From Oehlia diaphana (Eukaryota > Glomeromycota > Glomeromycetes > Glomerales > Glomeraceae): 64,000 bases of DNA. Below are positions 44,222-55,984 of the stretch, in pieces. The notes below the pieces were generated by a model. The model made no database searches. It had not been told where the DNA came from and saw nothing but the letters and a program-made list of their open reading frames with translations. The stretch lies in the NCBI GenBank assembly GCA_003833135.1, contig QZLH01000115.1, positions 73,580-137,579 of the forward strand, in the 5' to 3' direction. The position numbers and the translations under genes are program-made. Position 1 is the first letter of the stretch. Every line of letters starts with the position of its first letter.

Positions 44222-45168
44222 AATGAATATATTATTAATGTACATTTTTCAATCCGAAATTCTAACAATGAAAAACTAAATATTATTAATCAAAAAATTT
44301 TGAAGATTGATAATGTAATAAAGCTATTCCATGAAAGAAATAAAAACTGAATACATATCTTAACATCTTACAGGAGTAATTAAAAGAATGATTGTGATTT
44401 TTTAAGCTGAAATATAATATATATATTACTTTTGAATAAAGATAATGCATTATTTCAATATGTTGAATATTATTTTGAGCTATTTTGAACATTCATGTAT
44501 GATAAAGAGTTGAGGTAATGCGTTATCTTCAGTTTGTTGAGTATTAATTTTAGCCATGGAATTTTCATTTGTGATAAAGGGTTGATATTTCATATATATC
44601 AAATAAATAATAAAAAATTTCTAACTAATAAATCTGTTGAAATTTGGAGTGTAACACAGCACAAATTATTACGTGCCATTATTACGTGTTGTCAATGTTG
44701 ATCGAACAATTTTGGCAATTTATTAACTGTTGCACTGTTTCATTTGACTGAAAATGGATATTGAATTTTTATAATAAAAAAGTTTATCGGTTCCTTAATG
44801 TAAAAAAAAATAAAGTCGTACGAATGTACAATTTCTTTTTTTATAACGTAATCCAAAAACGTCTCAAGAAAAGGGAAAATTCAAATAATATTAAATTAGG
44901 TTTATTAAAAAAAAAAAATTTTTTTAATACTTTAATCCATTATCGACCAAATCAGTTAAATAAAACAATGCAAAATTTTCTGTCTATTGTGTATTCTGTA
45001 CGCCTTACATATCATTAAGTTGGCGTATATAGTAAAACCGGTTTACGGTATGTACTACGTACATAAATTTTACGATCTATGTAACAATTGTCCACGAATA
45101 TATATTTCATTTCGTATTTTTTTTTTTTTTTTTTTTTTTTTAAAATTTTCTCAGAAAAAAAAACCAAA
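44222..45168. other. Upstream region of hairpin-protein copy 2
   Basis: Holds TGTAACACAGCACA (about 44652) and a GTTGATCGAACAATTTTGG motif, also found upstream of copy 1. A 22-base T-run precedes the coding start. The 85-codon frame at 44761-45018 is Lys/Asn/Phe-rich and probably not a gene. Confidence 0.45.
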
Positions 45169-46455
45169 ATGACGAATATTGACGGAAATACGTCTGAATC
45201 TACTATCGACGATCGTAGAACTTCATCATTATCTACTGAATCCGATGTATTCGAAAAGAATTATATAGAACCAAACTATATTAGAAATCTTGGACAAACT
45301 ATCGAAGAAAATTTTAAAAAATGTTCAGAAGATATAATGATTAATAATAGTGAAATTATGACTATTGTTAATCAAGCAATTGGAGAACAACGTGAAGTTT
45401 TTCGTGAATTTATTAAAGCTTCAGTTAAATCTAGTGATGATTTATTGACATTTTCAGTTGATATTTTATTTTTCGTTGAATGTTTTAAAAATCCTGATCA
45501 ATATACTAATGAAGAAAATTTATATTTATTGACGGACCTTTTGGAAGAATCTGAAAAGAATTATGAATCAACTAAAAAATTAAAAAATATAATATCTAGA
45601 GAAACTATAAGAAAAGAAAATGACAAAACTGAGGTCAGAGAAAAATTAAATGAAACTATAGGAGAAGATTCAATTGAAATTAATGAAAATGAGCTAAATA
45701 GAATTCTTGATGATGAAACTATTGGAATGAAAGAGAAATTAACAAAAATTCATAATTTTTTAACAAAATATATTAATGATATTAATAAATTTCCTCATAA
45801 AATTGATTCGGTACAACAATCCTCAATTAGAAAGATGTTGGCTAAGATATTAAATTTACTTAAGGATCATCCTATTTATACAACGTTTGGGACATTGTTT
45901 TTTTTCGGGGCTTCTGCATTAGTTAGTCGTGTATTACTTGCTCTAATAGTTTATTTAACTGGATCTGCTGGTATTTTTTGTAATGATGTGGCCATGAAAC
46001 GTGAACGAAATAATTTGGTTGATAAAATAAATCAAGTTGGTGATGGTTTATATTCAATTGTAATAGAAATTGGTAGAATGGAAGATTTTTGGTCTGGACA
46101 AATTGAAAGTATTAAATATCTTATTAATAATCTTGCGAGATTTAATAATGAAAATGCACGTATTAAAAGATATAAAATTGCTAATCAAATTGAAAAAAGA
46201 TGGAAAGATGTGGCAGAGGATTGCAAAAATTATACTAGACTAATGAATGATGTATTGAGTAAAGATAGATTAAGTCAGCCACTAAAAAACTCCGCTTCAG
46301 CTACTACGGATTCTAGTGGCTCTTTGAGTAATGACCGTTCTGACTTTCGTTCTGCACCTCACGAAACCACTAAAAAGGCTAAAACAACTCCCGAAGACTC
46401 CATGGGAACCGACCCTATCGCTCCTGTTACTCTATCCCTCCTAACTGAAAATTAA
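45169..46455 (+). CDS. Unrecognised helical protein with hydrophobic hairpin, copy 2 (428 aa)
   Basis: Paralogue of the 27075-28160 protein. I start at the ATG at 45169 (MTNIDGNTSES, matching MTNIDGNMSES) rather than the in-frame ATG at 45088, which would add a T-run-encoded poly-Phe leader. Shared blocks are GQTIEENFKKCSED, NQAIGEQREVFREFIKASV, GMKEKLTKIHNFL, the hydrophobic hairpin FGTLFFFGASALVSRVLL then VYLTGSAGIF, and NNLARFNNENARIKRYKIAN. It has about ten extra residues near 200 and a 57-codon Ser/Thr/Pro-rich segment (46273-46443) inserted just before the shared LTEN ending. Function is unknown; membrane association is likely from the hairpin. Confidence 0.75.
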   Translation: MTNIDGNTSESTIDDRRTSSLSTESDVFEKNYIEPNYIRNLGQTIEENFKKCSEDIMINNSEIMTIVNQAIGEQREVFREFIKASVKSSDDLLTFSVDILFFVECFKNPDQYTNEENLYLLTDLLEESEKNYESTKKLKNIISRETIRKENDKTEVREKLNETIGEDSIEINENELNRILDDETIGMKEKLTKIHNFLTKYINDINKFPHKIDSVQQSSIRKMLAKILNLLKDHPIYTTFGTLFFFGASALVSRVLLALIVYLTGSAGIFCNDVAMKRERNNLVDKINQVGDGLYSIVIEIGRMEDFWSGQIESIKYLINNLARFNNENARIKRYKIANQIEKRWKDVAEDCKNYTRLMNDVLSKDRLSQPLKNSASATTDSSGSLSNDRSDFRSAPHETTKKAKTTPEDSMGTDPIAPVTLSLLTEN

Positions 46456-46760
46456 GGAAATAACCAATTTCTTATTACCATCAAATATTTTAATTTTTTA
46501 TTTTAAAATCAAATAATTGATAATGCACAGATTCGTGGGAGGTTAGAACAATTAAATGACTTATACGAAATGTGTATGAAGGATGAGTAGTGAAAATTTT
46601 AAAAGTGGAGGGAAAAAATGGATTCTCCCTTCCTAAATTTTTACAAATGTATAAACGTAAATTTTTTTTTTATAAATATAGATTTTGTTATTACTTTCCT
46701 GAATAGTATGTACAGTATGTAACTCTTATTCTAAACAATAAATTCTGTGTTTATATTAAA
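46456..46760 (+). terminator. Conserved 3' UTR and poly(A) signal, copy 2
   Basis: Carries the same ordered blocks as downstream of copy 1, ending with TGTACAGTATGTAAC and an AATAAA at 46737-46742 preceded by TCTAAAC. Confidence 0.6.
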
Positions 46761-47559
46761 AAAATCAATTCAGTTATTAAATTGTTTGTTAGCTATTTAA
46801 AGTAAATACTACTTTCTTGCAGAGGATTTCGTATATAATAAATCCCATTAGATCAAAAAATAGTGATTACAAAAAAAATTTTAACTAAATTTTCTTTGAA
46901 TCATTTTTACTTTCTATTTTAACATTAAAAAATTAGTTATAAAATTCAAAAAAAGCTAGGCAAGTATTCACGACGACCAAATTTAACTACGCAAGGCAAA
47001 ATTTCTAATTTAGAAAATAAGTTTATTTGTATTATAATATTTTCAACAAAGGTTTAAACGATTAATATTACAAATTGTACGTAATTTAAAGGTAGTTTAG
47101 TCACGTGGTTATTTATCAAGTGACTGAATGACGTTCTACATGACCGGCCAATAAATATATAGGATCCTTGTTAATTGATATTTCATAATTGAAAATAAAT
47201 GAAATAATAGTAAATTTAATTAACTTATTATTGTTAATTCAATTTTTTCATTGTCGTAATTGGATTTTTTATCGTCCTTAAATTGAAATATTAGATTAAG
47301 AATCATATGGGTCTTGACTGATTTTTGCCGACCAACACTTGTCCGATCTGCAATGGTTTATCCATTTACCGGATGTACATAAAAATTATTTTCGGTGTAA
47401 CAAAGTAACTAAGTGATTCTGTCATGCCAATCTCGAGATGGTTACAAAAAAAAAATTTTTTTTTTATTTCGCTTTTTTATATTTAATTATTTTATAAATT
47501 TTAAATATATTTTGTAGGTAAAGAAAAAGTCTTGATGGGTAAAAAAAAAAGCTAATTAA
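46761..47559. other. Intergenic, no gene recognised
   Basis: AT-rich spacer. Nothing supported. Confidence 0.4.
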
Positions 47560-48687
47560 GCCACCAAGTAATAACAAATAAATATAAGAGATGTGATAAC
47601 TGTGGATGTACAGTATGTGTAATGCAATATATTTTTCAAAATTGGACTAGTGGTAATAATGGTCATATTGATAAGTTTATTAAAGATACTCAATTATCTA
47701 CACATACTTTTACATTTAATGCATTAGAATTGATATCATGATAAATTTTTTGATATTAAATTTATTGCAAAAGGTTGGTTCAAAATAGATTGATGGACGT
47801 ATAGATAAATGGGATAGTAATAATCAAAAATGGGTAAGAATGTAAGATATAATGAAAACATGGTTGTAGCTCTGAAAAAGTTTAAATAATTCAGAAAATG
47901 TCACATTGCAATTTATCAATGAGGTAAAAATATATATTTTTACATTAGATTTCAGCGCATAATAAACTTACTTTTACACCTTATTAAACTTTATGGAGTG
48001 ACACAAGACTCAAAAACAAGAAAATTATATGATGGTTTAGAATATGCAGAGGATGGAAGTTTACGAAATTATTTAAATAAAAGTTATAGTAAATTAGGTT
48101 GAAGAGATAAGTTTCAATATTTATACTTGATATTTCTATTGGACTTCAACATATTATAAAAACGAATTTACATACAGTATTAGAACTGATATGGGATTAT
48201 GTAAACCTGCAAATTATAATGCATCAGACGATACTAAAAATTGTATATATGGCGTTTTACCTTATATGGTTCCTTGAAATTTTAAGAGGACAAAATTATA
48301 CTAAAAATGCCGATATCATGACATGATAGAAATTTAGCGATAACAATTTGCCAAGGACTTAGATCAAGGTTTAATAATAAAGTACCTCAATTAATTGTGC
48401 AGATGCAAATCCTTTAAAAGACCAACGGAAATGAAAATATGAAATTAAAGAAATTTTAGATCAATGGTCATTTAAATTTGATGATCAAAAAGAATTATGC
48501 AGAAGCAGAAGAAACCAATAAATAGTTACCAACTAACAGTATACCATTAAATAGCTTAGCGTTTTTGAAGCTGTTTACACAAGTAGAGTAGATTACTTGA
48601 TTTTAATAATCTTCCTGAACCAAAAAAATTCTAATGATTATTACGAACGATATGATGATATAATAAGCATGGAATATTCAGGTATTC
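47560..48687 (+). pseudogene. Full-length but wrecked kinase paralogue
   Basis: Plus-strand copy covering the whole family length: CDNCGCTVC zinc-ribbon remnant, NWTSGNNGHIDKFIKDTQLS, a broken glycine-loop region, SENVTLQFINE with the conserved intron after it, LEYAEDGSLRNYLNKSYSK, RTDMGLCKPANYNASDDTKN, GVLPYMVP, LRGQNYTKNAD, a damaged C-lobe, and the tail SRLLDFNNLPEP..NDYYERYD. HRDL is lost through a deletion after GLQHI. Many frameshifts and stops. Confidence 0.85.
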
Positions 48688-50117
48688 AATGGAGTTTTTT
48701 TTAAAAAAATATTTATTTTTTAATATTTTAATTGCAATACTAAAAATTTTTTATTTATTAAAAGAATCTTTACAGATTGATATCTCTTAACTGTTAATTA
48801 TCTTAATTATGATTTTATTTTTTTACCTATTGGTTTACCAATTTTATTATTTTCGTTGATTTCTAAATTAGTATTAAAGTATTTATGTTTAATGAAAGTG
48901 AGTAGCGAGTATCTACAATCTTGGGTTGATTCATTAAAACTATTTCTGTTTTTTTTTATAATGAGAAAAGGTTGGAAGAAGTGAATATCATTTAAATAAA
49001 TTTATACTGTAACTACTTTATTTTTAATTATTGTATTTTTTCGCCCTAATATTATAAATACAATATGTTAGTATCTAAGTAGATTGAAGGACGAAAATAA
49101 ATTTTTATTTTCATGGGTGCTATTCCACGTATCCCAGTTAATATGAGAGGATGAGGATGGGGTGATATAAAACAACGTTATTTCTTCATCAAGAGTACTA
49201 TAAGATAAAACTTCACACGAAATTATTAAGGAGGCTAAACTATCTATTTATATAACATAAATTTAATAAATACACGACATCATAAAATTTGAATTACTTA
49301 TGCGTTGCACGCGAGTACATTATTCTCATTCATTATGATTAAAGTCTATTGTTATTTGTTTTAATTCATTTACTATACATTACAAATCAATGTACAATTT
49401 AAACTTTTAAGAATTAATACGAGAAATCTCATTGGTATTATGTATATACCGATGGATTTTTTTGTAAATTACTCCACCAGTATAAATAAAGTATAAAAAG
49501 TATAAAATCCATCGATGTATACGTTCATACACAATGAGATAACAGATATTTATTTGATTGGATTGACTAATCCAGCTTGAATAAACTAATTTAAAAGGAT
49601 TATTATTTATTACGACTTTATAAATCTCAAATTTTTATTTCTTAATGTTAAATACGTCAAGCACATTTAGTACACTAAATTTTTTAATATTATAAATCCA
49701 ATGTAAAATTTAATACAAATCAAAAAAAAAAATATAAGTATTCATATTTAATTTGTAATATATAAATTAAATAAACGCAACATTATAATCATGCTTAAAT
49801 ATACAAATATATGATAAGATTTGTTAAGTACTTATAATAAAAAGTTACTATCAAGAATAAGCTGCTATTCTATTAATTTACTACAATTTCTTATTCTATC
49901 ATTTCTTCACCATTTTTTGTTTCATCTGCAATACGAAATATATATAAATATATATAATAAAATAAAAAAAAATTAATTACCACTATACATACCTGAATCA
50001 CTAATTTTCAATTGTGAAATATTAATTTGTAGAGATTCTATTTGATGAAATAAAATACGTTAGTACTTTTATAATTAATTGTTATTCGCAAATTATTATT
50101 TACCTGAAAATTTTTCA
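48688..50117. other. Intergenic between convergent kinase copies
   Basis: AT-rich. An imperfect inverted repeat near 49433-49540 pairs TGTATATACCGATGGATTTT with AAAATCCATCGATGTATACG around a CCACCAGTAT centre. No gene is supported. Confidence 0.5.
49430..49545. repeat. Foldback repeat, about 110 bp
   Basis: Left arm CATTGGTATTATGTATATAC then CGATGGATTTT; right arm AAAATCCATCG then ATGTATACGTTCATACACAATG. The centre is AT-rich. It is a short foldback element without clear target duplications. Confidence 0.55.
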
Positions 50118-51424
50118 CTAATTATAATAATCATCAGAATTTTTTGGTTCAGGAAGATTATTAAAGTTAAGTAATCTACTTGTATAAACAGCTTCAGAAT
50201 GTGTTTCATATGTTAATCCTAAATTAGTTGAAGGTATGCTGCTAGTTGGTAATCTATCATTGATTTCATCTGCTTCTTTAATTTGTTTTTGCAGTTCTAT
50301 TTGATCAATAAATTTATAACACCATTGATACAAAATTTCATCAATTTCATTTGCTGTTGGTCGATTTAATGGATTTGCATCTAAGCATCTTTTAATTAAA
50401 TGTACAATCAATTGGGGTACTTTAATATTAAACCTTGGTCTAAGTCCTTGACAAATTTTTATTGATAAATTTATATCATGGCTTACATCATGATATGGAG
50501 GTAATCCAGAAATTACTTCATACATAATTATACCAAAACTATAAATATCAGAAGCTTTAGTATAATTTTGTCCTCTTAAAATTTCAGGTGCAATATAAGG
50601 TAAAACACCATATATTTTATTTTTTGTACTTTCTGATTCTTTATAATCTGCAGGTTTACATAACCCCATATCAGTTAAAAGAACAAAACCATCAGATGTT
50701 AATACATTGCCAATATGTAAATCTCTATGAGTCAGTCCGTTTTCGTGAATTGTCTCAAGTCCAAATGCAATATAATATAAATATTTAAGCTTATACTCCC
50801 AATTTAATTTATTGTAACTTGTATTTAAGTAATTTCGTAAACTTCCATTTTCTGCATATTCCAAAACCATCATATAATTTTTTGTTTCTGGATCTTGAGT
50901 TATTCCATAAGCTATAACAACATATGTATCACGGCCAATTTTATTGTGTAATTTAATCTAAATATATACATTTTTTTAAAAGCACATTAGTAAAAATTAC
51001 ATCTAAAAATTTCATTAAATAATAAATAATTTATTACTTCATTGATAAATTCTAGTGTAACATTTTCTGAATTATTTAAACTTTTCAGTGCTACAAACAT
51101 ATTTGAACCATGTCGTCCCCAATTTTGATTTCGATTATCCCAATATTCAATATATCCATCAATCCATTTTGCTCTATACACTTTTCCAAAACCGCCTTTT
51201 GCAATATATTCAATATCATAAAATTTATTGTAAGGTATCCACTCTAATACTTCGTTATGAGTGGTTGCTGATAATTGAGTGTCTTGAATAAAATTGTCAA
51301 TATCATTATTACCGCTAGTCCAATTTTTAAAATTTTGTTGAAACCGGTTTGCATTACATGCTTTACACCAATAGCGTCCTGTATTTTCTTGTTTACATTC
51401 CTCACAATTTCCATATCGACTCAT
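50118..51424 (-). CDS. TKL-like protein kinase with N-terminal zinc ribbon, two exons (408 aa)
   Basis: Exons 51424-51038 and 50957-50118; the intron (GT at 51037, AG at 50959-50958) follows the FINE helix, a position shared by paralogues here. Residues 7-23 hold a CxxC...CxxC ribbon (C7, C10, C20, C23). The kinase core shows the glycine loop IAKGGFGKVY (75-84), Lys114 in VALKSL and HRDLHIGN with Asp208 and Asn213. DMG (225-227) replaces DFG, and APE is at 252-254. SFGIIMYEVISGLPPY and RCLDANPLNRPTANEI complete the C-lobe. All catalytic residues are present, so an active Ser/Thr or dual-specificity kinase is likely. The tail carries the family motif YTSRLLNFNNLPEP. Four broken relatives lie in the window. 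It probably phosphorylates cytosolic targets in signalling; partners are unknown. Confidence 0.87.
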
Positions 51425-53500
51425 GGTTTAATAAATTATTCAAAAAAAAAGCAATAATAATAATAATAGACTTTATAATAACAAGATAACGGAATAAGTC
51501 AAAATATCGGAAAGAAAATTATTTAAACATGGAAAAGCTTCATTTTATGCATCAGATTTCGAATTCTGAATTCCAAGTATTTGTGTAACAAAACAAATGC
51601 TGTACGATTACTGCATCAAAATATAATAATTTTTCGTCCTAAAATTAAAATGGTATAGTCAAAGTGACATAAGTTATAAATGAAAAATGAAATTTATTTA
51701 TAGAATTGTGTATAAATCCAAAATATCAAATTTTTTGAAATTCAAACTTATTTATACATTTATTAAATGAACATTTGAAAACTTGGCGTATAATGTTCAA
51801 AATCGGTTAAATTGTTACAAAGAGATACTTTGATATTCGACTGATGAAGTATATATTCAAATATCATGGATGTACGTAACATATTACCCAACTTATTATT
51901 TTGAAGAGACGAAATATTTGCCAAAATAGAACGGAAAAAAAAGACAATAATATAACAGATAATATAACTTATCCTATCATTCCTATTCTACGCCATTTTC
52001 TTAAGTATTTTTGCACTGTTAAAAAATTAAAACCTCATGAAAAAGTTATGTTTTGAATGAAACTATCTTTAGAATGTACGATGTTCTCTTAAATTAATTT
52101 TAATTACGCTTCATTATCAATCATCATCATTCCACGCCATCTTTTGCGTTAATTTATATAAAATAAATATTTATTATTAACTACTATTTTTTCTTTTCCT
52201 CTGGGATCGTATTTTTAATATACAATTTCAACTTTGCCTGGTTTCCTCATTTTTTATCATCTAATGAATTGAATTTCACCAAGACATTTACATTGACTTC
52301 TAATTCTAACAAATTCATCGATAAAGGTCATCCTATTATCAGATAGAAGATGATGAGGGTGAAATAGAAGTAACATTATTAACGTTATTAGAAGAAAAGG
52401 CTTTATTGCTGATACGAAAATTGTTGAAAAGCAGCTGCATCCGAACGCAGCAATTCCGCAGTAATTAATAAATGAAAGATAAAAATTGATAAAAAGGTAA
52501 AAAATTGAAAATTGGAATCATAATAAATTTTCAAACTTACATAGCTGCGACATATAATAATCCTTCTTTTGATCTTCCAATTTTTATTACATTCATTATT
52601 AATAATCATAACAAGTTTCATTAAATCTTCCGCAGCCTTAGAAAATTGTTCGAGTCGTCCTATCAGAAAAAAAAAATTTTTTTATGATCATAAGTTGTAA
52701 AAAAAAAAATTATTTAAAAATGAATAAAACTTATGTTGTAGTCTTTCAAATTTTTTCTCATCAATCACATTGTATAAAAGAATCAATAAATCCATAAGTG
52801 TTTTATCCATGATAGATAAATAATTCATAAATCTGATTTTTGTGATTGAAAAATTTTTTATATTTATCAAAATATAATTATACAAATGAAATAATTTTAT
52901 TATCATAGTTTATATTTTATTGGCTATACTTTAATCAATTCTATTACATTTATAATCAAAGAACTTCGCGTAAAAACAATAACAAGATCAATACATTTGC
53001 TATAATTAGAAAGCAAATGTAAAAATGTAATAATCATTACATTTATTTACAAAGAGATAATTTAATAAATAAATAAAAAAAATCTTTTTATTTCAATGTG
53101 CGATTAATATTTTTATTAAAGTGATGATCGCTATCATCTATCATTTTCGGCGAAATGGCTTCGGCGAAATGCACCGTAATTTTATAAAGAACGCCTTGTA
53201 TAAACGTGAGATTAGGTATGTTAGCTTCGTACAATTAAAGAGTTTCAAAACGCAAATTTTCTTTTCGTAAACCATTAAAATAATAAGAACACCTACTTAG
53301 CGGTGAGTTATGTAATCGAAAGTCTATATTTATTTTTAATCAAAAAATCATCTATAACAGCCGTGAAAAAAGAAAAATACGGTTCAATCAATTAACAAAA
53401 AAATTTCCTAGAATATTATATATACATATATACATTTATTAAAGTATATAAAGAATTTTAATTTTGCTAATAGGATATGAATACATACTGTAGTCTAATT
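51425..53500. other. Intergenic, no gene recognised
   Basis: AT-rich, including an ATT/AAT-type trinucleotide run at about 51450. Minus-strand frames at 52403-52621 and 52688-52906 are Ile/Phe-rich. A partial, intron-bearing coding relic on the minus strand around 52400-52900 cannot be excluded, but I do not recognise it. Confidence 0.4.
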
Positions 53501-53501
53501 A

Positions 53502-53737
53502 TAATATTCTTCTAAATTCGTAGCTTTAAATTTCTTAATAACGCCTAATTTAATATATTTATTAATTATTTCAATATTTTCATCAGAATCTAAACTAATT
53601 CCGTCATATTTAATAACTACTAATGAAAATGATTTTTGCGTTCACGATCTGTCCATTTCATAAAAGCAGACTCTAATTCTTCTGGAGACAATCTAAATCG
53701 TTCAACAAATTCATGAGATAATATCAATTCGTGATCT
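53502..53737 (-). pseudogene. Fragment of an unrecognised protein family
   Basis: Minus strand reads DHELILSHEFVERFRLSPEE and LESAFMKWTDRERK, then after a one-base shift SFSLVVIKYDGISLDSDENI and EIINKYIKLGVIKKFKATNL, ending EEYYN and a stop. The sequence is clearly protein-like and colinear, so it is the C-terminal piece of a gene broken by one frameshift. I cannot name the family. Confidence 0.5.
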
Positions 53738-54241
53738 TAATATTATGAAGAAAAGCTTTATTCAGTAATAATAAATGATGATAATTTAAGAGCAAAAAAA
53801 AAAAAAAATTAAAGTTGACGATAATAATGAATAAGAACATAATTTATTTGAGATTGAAAGGCATCATACCATTTTGCAAAAAATTAAGGAGCAAAAAATG
53901 CAATTAGCTGAAAGACAAACAATAAATTATAAAGCTCTAGCAGGAGTAAAATTATGAAAATATTAAATTACTCAAAATTAGAAAATTATATATTTATTTT
54001 ATTCATTTTTTGTTTTAATTCACTAAATAGGGTTTGCGTACCATTACTGTTATAGGCTTAATTAATATACGGCTCTATAGGACCATCATGTGCACGTTGT
54101 ACCAATATTTTGCACGTCATGCTTAATATAGCAATTATAGCGTGCTCAATATTATTAAATGCAAATTTACATAATTATGAAGTTTATAAAATACAGTATA
54201 TGATTATAGATATTATTACTGTATAATTTAAAATAAGCTAA
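53738..54241. other. Spacer behind the recombinase locus
   Basis: A short plus-strand stretch at about 53850-53955 translates HTILQKIKEQKMQLAERQT, coiled-coil-like but without context. 54115-54128 carries CGTCATGCTTAATA, repeated at 59142-59155 on the far side of the recombinase locus. Confidence 0.4.
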
Positions 54242-55694
54242 TTATACTAATTTTATATTAAAATCTGAATTTGACAATGCACCACTTTGAATTATTTTTG
54301 TTAATTGGTCCTGAGAAATAGTTAATTGAATGGAATTGCTTGTAGTCTTTTGAGTTTCGTCATTATTGTTTGTATTCTTTTGAGTTTCGTCATCCTTTGA
54401 TTTTTGATAAACTGAAAAAAAAATTAGCAATTGTTTATTACCAAATGACGAGAAAAAAGATCTAAACATACTTTGTGATGCACGTTTGAATGTACCATTA
54501 TTTGCATTAAATTTTGATGCTTTATTTGATATAATTGTATTATTTGATGATTGAGTTATTTCTTGAAACTCTAATATAAAATGAATATTAATATAAGTTT
54601 TCTTTAACGTTAATAATCTAAATGAATATTTACTTACTTTGTCGAGATTTGCTATTATCACTAGTTAATGATTCAGCTAAATGTTCCATCATACGCAACT
54701 GTTCTTTTTCTCCTGTTGACAGATATGGACGTATACTCTCATCACTTCTATGGCGTGATTGTTTTCTAATATTAAGAGTAGTTTCTCCAAGACTTTCTAA
54801 AGTCTGCACCATAGTCTTTCTACCAGTATGTGGAACAATTTTCCTGTTGCTAATATTGAGACCCGAATTGACACAGATCAATCTCATAAGTGATTTAATA
54901 CGATTTAATCCAACGTGATTTCTTTTATACCATATACCAGAGAAAAAAGCTTAAATTATACATTAGTTATTATCTTTTTTTTATTATTATTAAAGTATAA
55001 TATACCAACCATCTTCATCATCCTTTTCCTGCAAGTAAAATTCAGGATCAGCATCTCTTGGGCGCAATGAAATGTATTTTTCATAATATGAAATAATTTC
55101 TTCATTATAAGGTATTAAAATCTTGTCTGCCTTTCCTCTGCTTCCAAATGCTCCCCTTTGATTGGTTTTACTACGATAAATATATACTGTAAACCCTCCA
55201 TCTTCTCTTTTTACAAAATCCTCTAATAGAAGTGTAGAATGCTCTTTACCCCGGATACCTAATAAAATTGCATTATAAAAGTAAACATGATATAATAATC
55301 ATTCTGGTGTTGTGCCATCTAATATTTTGTGATTAAGAATTGTTGAAATTTCATCTGTAGTTAGTGCATCAGCACCCTTTGCATCATTAAGGCCCAAGTC
55401 AGAAAGAAACTTTATCTTTCCATTAATAACTTCCCAAAAAGTTGGAAAAGTTGCTTGGTTATGAAGGTCTAAGCCAGTTATTACTGAATTTTTGACAAGA
55501 TGTCGATGTATAGCAGCAATAGCACAACGGATAGAACTTGCAGAATATTGTTGTCCATTTTTCTGTTTCATTTCTGCTATATAGGTTGCTAGTTGCTTAT
55601 CAAGTTCCTGTGCTGAAGATACGTATTCAATTTTTTCTTTACAGAAACCTTCAATTTTCATAAATATGATAAACATATAATTGTTAGATAGCAA
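54242..55694 (-). pseudogene. DUF3504 / Crypton-like tyrosine recombinase, catalytic part
   Basis: The main block of a tyrosine recombinase as found in Cryptons and their DUF3504 relatives. Minus-strand order: SSAQELDKQLATYIAEMKQK, SSIRCAIAAIHRHL and ALTTDEISTILNHKILDGTT. A PE-TGA-LLYHVYFYNAILL read-through site follows (TGA at 55296-55298 in an otherwise continuous frame). Next come GIRGKEHSTLLLEDF (catalytic Arg), YRSKTNQRGAFGSRGKAD and PHTGRKTMVQTLESLG (His-x-x-Arg). QSRHRSDESIRPYLST supplies the second His and the Tyr nucleophile. Introns are placed near 54949-55010, 54573-54638 and 54421-54473. The C-terminal exons are Ser/Asn/Thr-rich and end FNIKLV. The enzyme would cut and rejoin DNA through the Tyr, but the nonsense codon lies before all catalytic residues. 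Confidence 0.72.
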
Positions 55695-55984
55695 TCATAT
55701 TTTTGATATAAAATAAAAATATTTTAGTACATGTTATATAATTATGAGATGATCAACAGGCGTATAAAACATATTCGTAATTTCCTTGATTTACGCTATT
55801 AGATAATAGTCATATTTTTGATATATAATAAAAATATTTTAATACACGTTATATATTATGAAATAATCAACAGATGTATAAAATATGTTCGTAATTTACC
55901 TGATTATGCTATTAGATAACAGTCATATTTTCAATATGTAATAAAAATATTTTAATACACGTTATATAATTATGAGATGATCAA
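55687..55984. repeat. Tandem repeat, ~114-bp unit, about 2.7 copies
   Basis: Units begin with GATA.CA.TCATATTTT at 55687, 55802 and 55915. Each contains AATAAAAATATTTTA.TACA, GTTATAT.ATTATGA.ATGATCAACAG-type sequence and a TTCGTAATTT segment. The array lies directly upstream of the recombinase's catalytic part. Confidence 0.8.

Noticed and set aside
44761..45018. 85-codon frame before hairpin-protein copy 2
   Set aside because: Lys/Asn/Phe composition, no counterpart upstream of copy 1.
45088..45168. Upstream ATG extending hairpin-protein copy 2
   Set aside because: The extension is a translated T-run (poly-Phe), and copy 1 starts at the homologous MTNIDGN.
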